Part shown: in pieces, positions 1 to 7,570 of the stretch
Numbering within the stretch: the stretch's first letter is position 1
How the letters are laid out: each line of letters begins with the position of its first letter
DNA from: Phaeobacter sp. J2-8
GTDB lineage: Bacteria; Pseudomonadota; Alphaproteobacteria; Rhodobacterales; Rhodobacteraceae
DNA: 64,000 bases
Direction of reading: 5' to 3'
Assembly (NCBI RefSeq): GCF_022867865.1
Contig: NZ_JALIEC010000001.1
Coordinates: 1,036,501-1,100,500, forward strand
Notes under the pieces: model-generated
Seen by the model: only the letters and a program-made list of their open reading frames with translations
Told to the model about the DNA's origin: nothing
Databases searched by the model: none
Made by a program: the position numbers and the translations under genes

Positions 1-314
1 GTGGTCCGCAGCGGAACCTGCCAGCCCTGCCACGACCGGGCTGGGACATCCATTTCCTGCAGCGTCAGCGCCATCAAACCAGCGGTCACATTCTCGCCCG
101 AGGATACGATGGAATCGTATTCACGGGCATCGAACAGCGGCGAGGTCTCATTGACCAGCCCGACCAGTTTGTTGGTTTCACCGGCCATGGCCGAGACAAT
201 GACAATCACGTCATATCCCTTGGCCACCTCTACACCAACGCGTTTGGCCGCGCGGCGAATACGATCAAGCGTGGCGACCGAAGTGCCGCCGAATTTCATC
301 ACCAATAGGGGCAT
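1..314 (-). CDS. lysC: Aspartate kinase, N-terminal part (cut by window edge)
   Basis: Phosphorylates L-aspartate, the first step towards lysine, threonine and methionine; cytosolic. About 104 N-terminal residues are visible, read from the ATG whose complement is 312-314. They begin MPLLVMKFGGTSVA, the amino-acid-kinase nucleotide-binding start (KFGGTS), followed by the VIVIVSAMAGETNKL strand-turn and SSGENVTAGLMAL, all characteristic of LysC. The rest of the catalytic domain and the ACT domains lie outside the window. The gene runs leftwards and its 5' end faces a DUF1178 gene on the same strand. Regulation is not visible in this fragment. Confidence 0.93.
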   Translation of the reverse strand, partial: MPLLVMKFGGTSVATLDRIRRAAKRVGVEVAKGYDVIVIVSAMAGETNKLVGLVNETSPLFDAREYDSIVSSGENVTAGLMALTLQEMDVPARSWQGWQVPLRT

Positions 315-449
315 GGGTCTTTCCCGCCTTCAAAACATCTGGCGCGGTTTACTGACAAGGCAGGAAAAGAGCAAGTGGGCGGGTGGTTCGTGGCTGTTCG
401 TTTCCTGCACAGGCACCGGGGCGCAGAACGAACCCCGCACCAACGCCCC

Positions 450-935
450 TCAGTTCGATTTGCGCCCCAGCGGAAAGGGCAGGGGGGCGATATTCACCCC
501 ATCTTCGATCAATTTGCGGGCTTCTTCCGGTTTTGCCTCGCCATAGATGGACCGTTCTGGGGCCTCGCCGACATGCATGGCGCGGGCTTCGCGGGCGAAA
601 TCGCCGCCGACATAATCCGAATTCTTCTCGACATGGTCCTTCAACCGCGCCAGCGCCTGTTCGGCCGGTGATGACGGCGTCGACAAGGGGCCAGCCGACG
701 GCGCGGGCCGCGCGCCGGATGATGGTTCCGCCTCTTGCTTGGTCTGGTGTTCGGCATCTGGCGCGGCGCTGCCATGTGACACACGTGGCGCCATTATGTC
801 CCTGTCGACATCGCTGCTGCCACAGACAGAACAGGCCACCATGCCGGCGGCTTTCAGTTTGTCAAAGGCGGCACCAGACTGAAACCAGCTTTCGAACCGG
901 TGATTGTCTGCGCATTTCAGGGCATAATGAATCAT
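450..935 (-). CDS. DUF1178 family protein (putative zinc-ribbon protein)
   Basis: 161 aa, function unknown. The N-terminus MIHYALKC and a later CSVCG pair give the four-cysteine pattern of DUF1178 proteins, which suggests a small zinc ribbon. The middle is low-complexity (Ala/Pro/Ser/Glu rich). The C-terminal half holds the conserved YVGGDFAREARAMH and ERSIYGEA blocks typical of the family. A start 24 nt further up is open, but MIHYALKC is the family N-terminus, so I chose it. It lies between lysC and a NUDIX gene, all on the minus strand, with no strong sign of an operon. Family assignment is firm; no biochemical role can be inferred. Confidence 0.88.
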   Translation of the reverse strand: MIHYALKCADNHRFESWFQSGAAFDKLKAAGMVACSVCGSSDVDRDIMAPRVSHGSAAPDAEHQTKQEAEPSSGARPAPSAGPLSTPSSPAEQALARLKDHVEKNSDYVGGDFAREARAMHVGEAPERSIYGEAKPEEARKLIEDGVNIAPLPFPLGRKSN

Positions 936-1034
936 GTCAGATGTCCAAAGGTCGGTCACCTAGACTTAAACATTGTGACGTGAAGATCAACTGAACCGAT
1001 CCGATTTCGCGATAAACTCCGGTGTTGCGGTGGC

Positions 1035-1511
1035 TTACAAGCGGAGCCGTCTGGGATCGAAATGCAGCAGGATATGTTTCAATTCCGGTTCACTGACCAA
1101 TGCGGCGGCGCTGGCGGGGGGCATCCATTTCATCCGGCGTTGGCCGGCCTCGGGGAAATTGTCGTGCATGCGTTTGACCCGGATCGGATAGACCATCGCC
1201 ACACAGGGCAGATCGCCGGATCGGGCGCTGAGTTTCATGTAGGAATACACACCAACACATTGGTTATAGGCCCGGCCCATCACACCGGCCTCTTCCCAGG
1301 CTTCGATGGCCGCGCCCTGGGCCGGGGTGACGCCGTGACTGGGCCAGCCTTTGGGAATGATCCAGCGTTTGCGCCCGCGTGACGTGATCAGCAGAACCTG
1401 GGTGCGGTTGTTGACAATGCGAAAGCAAAGAGCGGCGAATTGCGCCCGTATCTCTTCCTTTTGGTGCGGCCGGATCGCCAGCGGCAACTGAGATTTTTCA
1501 TGATAGGACAT
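1035..1511 (-). CDS. NUDIX hydrolase
   Basis: 158-aa NUDIX-fold protein that probably hydrolyses a nucleoside-diphosphate-linked or diphosphoinositol-type substrate; cytosolic. The NUDIX box runs from G55 to V77 and ends EAWEEAGV, giving the metal-binding E73/E74 and G76. The first Glu of the classical box is replaced (V61) and the Arg position is I69, as often seen in the short 'KGWP' type of alphaproteobacterial NUDIX proteins. The preceding strand WIIPKGWP matches that subgroup. It is monocistronic, reading away from waaA across a gap of about 110 bp. The substrate cannot be read from sequence. Confidence 0.88.
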   Translation of the reverse strand: MSYHEKSQLPLAIRPHQKEEIRAQFAALCFRIVNNRTQVLLITSRGRKRWIIPKGWPSHGVTPAQGAAIEAWEEAGVMGRAYNQCVGVYSYMKLSARSGDLPCVAMVYPIRVKRMHDNFPEAGQRRMKWMPPASAAALVSEPELKHILLHFDPRRLRL

Positions 1512-1620
1512 TGCCCGCCGTCCCCCCCTGTTACAACGAGATTAGGCAGTTTCCGAGGCGCAGGCTACTGGTGAAATTGTAACAAGATCGTAAAACCGCT
1601 CAGGCCGCTGTGCCCCCGGT

Positions 1621-2868
1621 TCAGGCCGCCATATTTGCCAGCAACTTTGCCATCACGGTGTCCAGACCAGAGGGGTGATCCAACTGGTCATGGGCCATGC
1701 GGCGCATCGCATCCCGGCGGTCGGGGTCGCGGGTCTGGATCAGCACACGGGTCAGATCCTCGGCGGAATGCACCTGAATTGCTGCGCCAGACACATCCAG
1801 CCGCCGGAAGATGGTGGTGAAATTGGCAATATCCGGGCCATGCAACAAGGTGCTGTCAAACACCGCCGGTTCAAACGGCGTATGCCCGCCCTTGTCGACC
1901 AATGTGCCCGCGATAAAGGTTGTGCCGGCCAATTGATACCACAGCGGCATTTCACCCAGCGTATCGGCAATATAGACCGCCTTGGCGCGCGGCGGATCGC
2001 CCGCAGAGCGCAGAGCAGATTCCAGCCCCGATTTCCGCGCCAGTGTCGACACCTGGGGTCCGCGTTTGGGGTGGCGCGGGGCCACGATCAATCGTGCCTC
2101 CGGGTCGATTTTCAGCAGGTTCAAATGGGCCTGGAACACGATTTCCTCTTCGCCCGGATGGGTCGAGGCCGCCAACCATGTGCGGTCGCGGGCAAAAGCC
2201 TTTTTCAGGGTTTCGTCGGGCATCAGTTCCGGCGGGGGGCGGTAAAAGGCCTTGAGATCCAAGACCGGGCCAAGCTGACGCGATGTCAGGCCGAGATGCA
2301 TCAATCGCCGCCGCGTGCCTTCGTCCTGGGGCGAAACATAGGTCAGCCGCTCCAATACCCGGGCCGCCAGTGTCGACACCCGCCGCCAGGTCTGGGCGGT
2401 GTCACGCGACAGACGTGCGCCAACGGCAAAGACGGGCAGACCCTTGGCCGACATCGCCAGAATACGGTTGGGCCAGAATTCGCTTTCCAACAATACATGT
2501 GCCTGCACATGGTAGAGCTGCCGCATCAAAACCGCGGCCCAGCGGGTGTCCAGCGGCGCCAGACGCACGGTCAGCCCCGGAAGGTCCCATTTCCGGGCCA
2601 GATCACGCCCGGTCAGCGAATTGGTGGTCACCAGAAGTTTCAGATCGGGGCGTTCGGCCCGATAGGCCTTTAGCACCGGCAGGGCCGACAGAAGTTCACC
2701 GTTCGAGGCCGCATGCAACCAGACATGACGGCCCGCCGCACGGCCCGGCGCAATGCCGATCCGCTGTGCCCAATCGCCCAGCCGCTCTTGCCCCCGAAGA
2801 ACCCGCAACAGCAACAGCAACGCCACTGGCCCCCAGGCCAGGCAAATGAACAACCGGTAAAACGGCAT
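1621..2868 (-). CDS. waaA: 3-deoxy-D-manno-octulosonic acid (Kdo) transferase
   Basis: Transfers Kdo from CMP-Kdo to lipid A precursor at the inner-membrane face, a core step of LPS synthesis. About 415 aa. An N-terminal hydrophobic anchor (residues about 3-25) is followed by WLHAASNGE (compare the WFHAVSVGE family signature), VTTNSLTG, and the acceptor/CMP-Kdo site around LLESEFWPN and VAPRHPKRG. The C-terminal half carries GGHTPFEPAVF, the usual GGHNxxEP signature of WaaA with small changes. The ATG at 2868 was chosen; an in-frame TTG at 2886 is possible. The upstream acyl-CoA ligase on the same strand ends at 2890, so the two may be co-transcribed. Confidence 0.93.
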   Translation of the reverse strand: MPFYRLFICLAWGPVALLLLLRVLRGQERLGDWAQRIGIAPGRAAGRHVWLHAASNGELLSALPVLKAYRAERPDLKLLVTTNSLTGRDLARKWDLPGLTVRLAPLDTRWAAVLMRQLYHVQAHVLLESEFWPNRILAMSAKGLPVFAVGARLSRDTAQTWRRVSTLAARVLERLTYVSPQDEGTRRRLMHLGLTSRQLGPVLDLKAFYRPPPELMPDETLKKAFARDRTWLAASTHPGEEEIVFQAHLNLLKIDPEARLIVAPRHPKRGPQVSTLARKSGLESALRSAGDPPRAKAVYIADTLGEMPLWYQLAGTTFIAGTLVDKGGHTPFEPAVFDSTLLHGPDIANFTTIFRRLDVSGAAIQVHSAEDLTRVLIQTRDPDRRDAMRRMAHDQLDHPSGLDTVMAKLLANMAA

Positions 2869-2889
2869 GGCCGACACACGTATCAAAGG

Positions 2890-4521
2890 TCAGAGATCCC
2901 TGGCTAGATTGCGAAGTTGGAATTTCTGGATTTTGCCGGTCGAGGTTTTGGGAAGCTCTTGGAAAACCACCTTTTTGGGGGTTTTGAAGCTGGCCAGCCG
3001 ACTGCGGGCAAATGCGATCAGATCACTTTCAGTTGCCACATGCCCGTCCTTCAATTCCACAAACGCACAGGGCACTTCGCCCCATGTGTCGTCCGGTTTC
3101 GCCACCACAGCAGCAAGACTGACCGCCTCATGCGCCATCAACGTCGCTTCGACTTCGACCGAAGAGATGTTTTCGCCACCTGAAATGATGATGTCTTTTG
3201 CCCTGTCCGCGATTTGGATATAGCCATCTGAATGCTGGATTGCCAGATCGCCAGAGTGGAAATAACCACCACGAAAGGCTTCTTGTGAGGCGGCCGGGTT
3301 TTTATAGTAGCCTTTCATCACCGCATTGCCGCGAAACATGATTTCGCCCTGGTGGCGGGCGTTCATGTCCACCTGTTGCATCGTATCGGGGTCCAGCACG
3401 GTTATTTGCTCCATCATGGGCATGGCGACACCCTGACGCGCCTTGATCGCGGCGCGGTTGTCCCCTGCCAGATCCTGCCAATCCTCGTCCCGCCAGGTGC
3501 ATTCCGTTGCGGGGCCATAGGTTTCGGTCAGGCCATAAACTTGGGTGATATTGAAACCCATTGGTTCGATCTTGGCCAGAATTGCCGGGGCCGGCGGGGC
3601 GCCAGCGGTGAAAACTTCTACAGTGTGATCAAATTCGCGCCGGTCTGATTCGACTGCGTTGATCAGCAGGTTCAGCACAATCGGCGCACCGCCAAAATGG
3701 GTCACACCTTCGTCGGCTATGGCGTCGAAAATTGCGGCGGCGGTGATGTCGCGACAACAGACCAATGTGCCCCCGAGCAGGGGCATCATCCAGGTGTGGC
3801 TCCAGCCGTTGCAATGAAACAGCGGCACGATGGTCAGATAGGTCGGATAAAGCGCCATGCGCCAGGAAATCGGCTGGGCCATCGCGCTGAGGTAGGCACC
3901 CCGGTGATGGGACACCACGCCCTTGGGCCGCCCGGTTGTCCCGGAGGTGTAGTTGAGCGCGATACTTTCCCATTCGTCGCTGGGCATCACCCAGTCAAAG
4001 TCTGCATCGCCAGTTTGCAGGAAGGATTCGTATTCGACATGCTGGCCACTGGCCGAGACACCGGCGTGGGGGTCGGCCACTTCGATGATGCCAGGGGGCG
4101 GGCCCTGCATCCGGTCGATTGCATCCTCCAGCACCGGCAGGAACTGGGGATCGACCAGAACGATCCGCGCCTCGCCATGATCCAGAATATAGGCGATTGT
4201 GTCGGCATCCAGCCGGGTGTTGATGGTGTTGAGGATCGCACCACAGGCCGGCACGCCAAAATGCGCCTCGGCCTGGGCCGGAAGGTTGGGGATCACCGTG
4301 GCCACCACGTCGCCCGGTTCAATGCCCGATTTGGTCAGGGCCGACGCCAGCCGCGTGCAGCGCGCAAAATATTCGCCATAGGTCTTGCGGTGGGGGCCAT
4401 AGATCACCGCCAATCGGTCGGGAAAGATCCGATTGGCCCGGATCAGCATCGACAAGGGCGTCAGCGGCACATAATTCGCGGCGTTCCGCTCCAGCCCGGT
4501 TTCATCCTTCAGCCAGCCCAT
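2890..4521 (-). CDS. AMP-forming acyl-CoA synthetase (medium/long-chain type)
   Basis: 543 aa. Activates a carboxylic acid to its CoA thioester through an acyl-adenylate. P-loop YTSGTTGRPKGVV sits near residues 185-197, the A5 motif is YGLTETYGP, A7 is FHSGDLA, A8 is IADRAKDIIISGGENISS, and the catalytic lysine lies in LPKTSTGKIQKF near the C-terminus, so all core motifs are intact. The overall type resembles fatty-acid or methylmercaptopropionate CoA ligases common in roseobacters; DmdB belongs to this superfamily, but substrate cannot be decided from sequence. A good ribosome site (AGGAGG) precedes the ATG at 4521. waaA follows 21 nt downstream. Confidence 0.9.
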   Translation of the reverse strand: MGWLKDETGLERNAANYVPLTPLSMLIRANRIFPDRLAVIYGPHRKTYGEYFARCTRLASALTKSGIEPGDVVATVIPNLPAQAEAHFGVPACGAILNTINTRLDADTIAYILDHGEARIVLVDPQFLPVLEDAIDRMQGPPPGIIEVADPHAGVSASGQHVEYESFLQTGDADFDWVMPSDEWESIALNYTSGTTGRPKGVVSHHRGAYLSAMAQPISWRMALYPTYLTIVPLFHCNGWSHTWMMPLLGGTLVCCRDITAAAIFDAIADEGVTHFGGAPIVLNLLINAVESDRREFDHTVEVFTAGAPPAPAILAKIEPMGFNITQVYGLTETYGPATECTWRDEDWQDLAGDNRAAIKARQGVAMPMMEQITVLDPDTMQQVDMNARHQGEIMFRGNAVMKGYYKNPAASQEAFRGGYFHSGDLAIQHSDGYIQIADRAKDIIISGGENISSVEVEATLMAHEAVSLAAVVAKPDDTWGEVPCAFVELKDGHVATESDLIAFARSRLASFKTPKKVVFQELPKTSTGKIQKFQLRNLARDL

Positions 4522-4698
4522 CGCGTCCTCCTATTTGTGCAGGTTGTTATTTTTATAAGCCAAGACAAAACCCCCGCAAGTCAGCATCGACGCGGCCCGT
4601 TTGACCCGTCAGGGGGCTCAGGCGTATCAGATGGGGGCAGGGCGCGGCGTTGACGGTTAGAAATTGCGCATGGCCGCTGGCCCGGCTAGCCTTGCGGT

Positions 4699-5343
4699 AT
4701 GATTATTTCCCGCGGTCGGCGCTATATCTTTGTTCATATTCCCAAAACCGGCGGCACCGCGATGGCCTTGGCGCTTGAGGCGCGGGCCATGGCCGATGAC
4801 ATCCTGATTGGTGACACGCCAAAAGCCCGCAAGCGGCGGGGGCGGGTGAAATCGCTGACGGCGCGGGGGCGGTTGTGGAAACATGCCACGCTTGCGGATA
4901 TCGACGGCATTGTCAGCCCGGCGGAATTTGACGATTTTCTGATTTTCACACTGGTGCGCAACCCCTGGGATCGCATGGTGAGTTATTACCATTGGCTGCG
5001 GACCCAATCCTTTGACCATCCGGCGGTGGGCCTGGCGCAAAGTCTGGATTTTCCTGCCTTCTTGCGCGATGGCTCGGTCCAGACCAGCATGTCCGCCGCT
5101 CCGGCGGCGCGCTATGTCACCGATGCCCAGGGGCAGGAACGCAAAACGCTGTTTTTGCGGCTGGAACATCTGGCAGAGGATCTGGCGCCGCTGCAGGCGC
5201 ATCTGGGGTTTGCGCTGGACATACCGCATGCCAATCAATCGGATCGCGCGGCGGATTACCGGGGGTATTACAGCGACGAAGAGGCCGCCATCGTGTCCCG
5301 GATATGTGCCCGGGACATCGAAAGATTTGGCTACCGTTTCTGA
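4699..5343 (+). CDS. Sulfotransferase family 2-like protein
   Basis: 214 aa. Predicted to transfer sulfate from PAPS to a carbohydrate or other acceptor. It shows the 5'-phosphosulfate loop YIFVHIPKTGGTAM (residues 9-22) and the 3'-phosphate-binding strand LVRNPWDRMVSYYHW (about residues 94-108), the two PAPS signatures of the Sulfotransfer_2 fold. The C-terminus has the YYSDEEAAIVSRICARDI segment usual for this group in Rhodobacteraceae. No signal peptide is seen. It stands alone, divergent from the acyl-CoA ligase, with 177 bp between the start codons. The acceptor is unknown. Confidence 0.88.
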   Translation: MIISRGRRYIFVHIPKTGGTAMALALEARAMADDILIGDTPKARKRRGRVKSLTARGRLWKHATLADIDGIVSPAEFDDFLIFTLVRNPWDRMVSYYHWLRTQSFDHPAVGLAQSLDFPAFLRDGSVQTSMSAAPAARYVTDAQGQERKTLFLRLEHLAEDLAPLQAHLGFALDIPHANQSDRAADYRGYYSDEEAAIVSRICARDIERFGYRF

Positions 5344-5383
5344 CGTCTGATCACCGGACCAGCATCCGCGGCGCAGTCGGGGA

Positions 5384-5506
5384 TCAGTCGTGTTTGCGTG
5401 GAAACCGCAGCGCATAATACGCATCAGAGAGCCAGTTTACATGTGGCCGGTTCCAGTCGAGCCGGTCGCGCAGCAGCATTGATCGTGCATAAGCGATGTT
5501 CATCAT
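5384..5506 (-). CDS. Small 40-aa ORF, unknown function
   Basis: Starts MMNIAYARSMLLRDRLDW and ends FPRKHD, rich in Arg, Tyr and Trp with no membrane segment. AAAGGG lies just upstream of the double ATG. It fills the otherwise empty gap between the sulfotransferase and the ribbon-helix-helix-like gene, and is divergent from the latter across about 100 bp that holds two perfect palindromes. I do not recognise a family. The composition looks coding, but 40 codons is short enough for chance. Confidence 0.42.
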   Translation of the reverse strand: MMNIAYARSMLLRDRLDWNRPHVNWLSDAYYALRFPRKHD

Positions 5507-5542
5507 TTGCCCTTTTCTTTTTCTTTGTGGTGACTTAGCATG

Positions 5543-5572
5543 TGCATGCATTGTCTATGCGATGTATATACA
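5543..5572. promoter_or_regulatory. Two short palindromes between the divergent small genes
   Basis: TGCATGCA (5543-5550) and TGTATATACA (5563-5572) lie 13 nt apart in the AT-rich gap between the 40-aa ORF (minus) and the ribbon-helix-helix-like gene (plus). Small RHH regulators typically bind such paired short palindromes and repress their own promoter. The link here is an inference from position only. Confidence 0.35.
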
Positions 5573-5609
5573 CTATCAGATCACAAAAATCAAGACAAAG
5601 GCCCGGCCG

Positions 5610-5948
5610 GTGAATAAAAAAACGGATGAAAAGCGCGTAGGCAACAAAGATGCGCAACTTATCTTGCGTCTGGACAAGACCGAGCGCGACGCATTTGTGG
5701 CCCTTTGCAAAGACATGGACACCACCGCCGCCCGCGAGATCCGTCACTTCATTCGCAAGTTCATGAAAAAAAACCGCGAACTCGGTTTGATCCCGGGGCT
5801 TGGGTCGCGCACCGCTCAGGTCGCGCGCCGCATCGTGGCCGTCAGCACACCCATTGCAATCAAAGCAGCGCCGCCAAAGCGGGTGATTGTCGTGATCACC
5901 TGCGGGCGGGAAATCATCCGACGCAACCGGTCGGCCAGCAGCGCATAG
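5610..5948 (+). CDS. Ribbon-helix-helix-like small protein
   Basis: About 112 aa from a GTG at 5610 that has AAGG seven bases upstream; an in-frame ATG at 5562 has no ribosome site. The N-terminal part reads QLILRLDKTERDAFVALCKD then TTAAREIRHFIRKFMKKN, which looks like the strand and two helices of a MetJ/Arc-type DNA-binding fold, followed by a basic tail. The last 130 nt overlap the convergent LysE gene. That is unusual and suggests the true stop may be earlier, or that an indel extends the frame. Local base composition is more AT-rich than the neighbours, which could mark acquired DNA. The function is inferred, not established. Confidence 0.5.
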   Translation: MNKKTDEKRVGNKDAQLILRLDKTERDAFVALCKDMDTTAAREIRHFIRKFMKKNRELGLIPGLGSRTAQVARRIVAVSTPIAIKAAPPKRVIVVITCGREIIRRNRSASSA

Positions 5949-6445
5949 GCCAGCGCGTTTACCGTGGCCAAAGTCACAAAAGTGGCGGTCAACAGCGCGA
6001 ATTGCGGCAGCAGCGGCGCCGCGCTGTCGACGAATTGCGGTACAAAGGCGATGAAAAACGCGATTGATTTCGGGTTGAGCGCGGTCACCGCAGCATTGTG
6101 GCTGAACACACTGCGCGCGGTCACATCGGCGTGCATTTGGTCAGATGCGAGACCCTTGCTTGGGGCCGAGCGGATCAATTTGACCCCCAGCCAGATCAAA
6201 TAGATCGCGCCAATCCATTTCAGCACCGTGAACAGCGTCGCCGAGGCCAGCACCAATGCGCCCAACCCGGCGAGAGACGCCGACATTGCAATGAAATCCC
6301 CGGTCGCCACCCCAGCCGCCGAGGCCACAGCCACACTGCGCCCCTTGGACAGCGCATAGCTCAGCACCAAAAGCACCGTGGGGCCGGGGATCAGCAACAG
6401 GGCCGTCGAGGCCGCGACGAAGGTCAGCCAGATGTGCAGATCCAT
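5816..6445 (-). CDS. LysE/RhtB family amino-acid exporter
   Basis: 209-aa inner-membrane protein with about six hydrophobic segments. It has the N-terminal signature LLLIPGPTVLLVLSYAL (a GPxxLLV motif at residues about 18-32) and the GxxxGD element of the LysE superfamily (GVATGDFIAMSASLAGL). Such proteins export amino acids or related small metabolites by proton exchange. Its start codon directly abuts the stop of mtnP (6446), so the two are very probably translated from one mRNA. That hints at export of a methionine-cycle-related compound, but the substrate is not readable from sequence. Confidence 0.9.
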   Translation of the reverse strand: MDLHIWLTFVAASTALLLIPGPTVLLVLSYALSKGRSVAVASAAGVATGDFIAMSASLAGLGALVLASATLFTVLKWIGAIYLIWLGVKLIRSAPSKGLASDQMHADVTARSVFSHNAAVTALNPKSIAFFIAFVPQFVDSAAPLLPQFALLTATFVTLATVNALAYALLADRLRRMISRPQVITTITRFGGAALIAMGVLTATMRRAT

Positions 6446-7333
6446 TTATGCCTCACTGGGGTGCAAAACCCGCCCCGCCACCGCATCCAGCCGCGCGACC
6501 AGCTCCGGGTCGCGTTTGTCCGGCGCCGTCATGATGGCAAATTCCAGCGCCCGGTCACAGCCATGCGGGCAGGGCGCGCGGTCCGGCCCCAGAAGCGCAG
6601 GCAAACGCCCGACCAGATCGCGGCCTTTGCTGGCATTGCCGGTCAGGGTGGCAATGATCTGGGTCACATCGACCTCGCCATGATCGGGATGCCAGCTGTC
6701 ATAATCGGTGATCATCGCGACGCTGGCATAACAGAGTTCGGCCTCGCGGGCGAGTTTCGCTTCGGGCATATTGGTCATGCCGATCACATCCGCGCCCCAG
6801 CTTTCGCGGTACATCTTTGATTCCGCGAGTGTCGAAAACTGCGGCCCCTCCATCGCCAGATAGGTGCCGCCATCATGCACCTTGATCCCGGCGTCACGCG
6901 CCGCAGTCAAACAAGCCGCCGACAGGCGCGGGCACGTCGGATGTGCCACGCTGACATGCGCTACACAGCCGGTGCCGAAAAAGCTTTTCTCGCGGGCAAA
7001 GGTCCGGTCGATGAATTGGTCGACAATGACGAAATCGCCCGGCGCCATTTCCTCGCGGAAGGAACCACAGGCCGACACGCTGATCACATCGGTCACGCCA
7101 ATCCGTTTCAGCGCATCAATATTGGCGCGATAGGGCACGGTGGTCGGTGAATGCACATGGCCCCGGCCGTGGCGCGGCAGAAATGCCATTTTCACCCCGC
7201 CCAGAACCCCGGTCAGGATCTGGTCCGACGGCGCGCCAAACGGGCTTTCGACCGTGATCCATTGTGCCTGATCCAGGCCATCAATGTCATAGATCCCCGA
7301 CCCGCCGATCACCCCGATCATTGTCTCTGCCAT
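6446..7333 (-). CDS. mtnP: S-methyl-5'-thioadenosine phosphorylase
   Basis: Cleaves methylthioadenosine with phosphate to adenine and methylthioribose-1-phosphate in methionine salvage; cytosolic trimer. 295 aa. It starts MAETMIGVIGGSGIYDIDGL (the phosphate-loop GGSG), then FLPRHGRGHVHSPTTVPYRAN, and has TYLAMEGPQFSTLAESKMYR and the VIGMTNMPEAKLAREAELCYA block that is diagnostic of MTAP rather than purine nucleoside phosphorylase. The ATG at 7333 has GGAGG seven bases upstream; an upstream in-frame start (7366) lacks one. It is followed without gap by the LysE exporter and is divergent from the SulP gene. Confidence 0.95.
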   Translation of the reverse strand: MAETMIGVIGGSGIYDIDGLDQAQWITVESPFGAPSDQILTGVLGGVKMAFLPRHGRGHVHSPTTVPYRANIDALKRIGVTDVISVSACGSFREEMAPGDFVIVDQFIDRTFAREKSFFGTGCVAHVSVAHPTCPRLSAACLTAARDAGIKVHDGGTYLAMEGPQFSTLAESKMYRESWGADVIGMTNMPEAKLAREAELCYASVAMITDYDSWHPDHGEVDVTQIIATLTGNASKGRDLVGRLPALLGPDRAPCPHGCDRALEFAIMTAPDKRDPELVARLDAVAGRVLHPSEA

Positions 7334-7570
7334 TCGAACCTCCGGTTTTGCGCTTTTCGGTGACATCCTTAGTCAACGCAGAAACAAGCGCAACCAGACT
7401 TGTCCGGGCGCAACCGCTGTCCGGCATCTGTTCGGGATCTGGCCGGTCTCTGTGGCGCGGTTGCGAAATTGCCCCGCATCCGATCTGTCCGCGGGTGCAC
7501 GGGCTGGCCATTTTCCCTGGGTCGATCTATAGCGCTAGCGCGAACACATGAAAATTCAGGATAACCGCCG

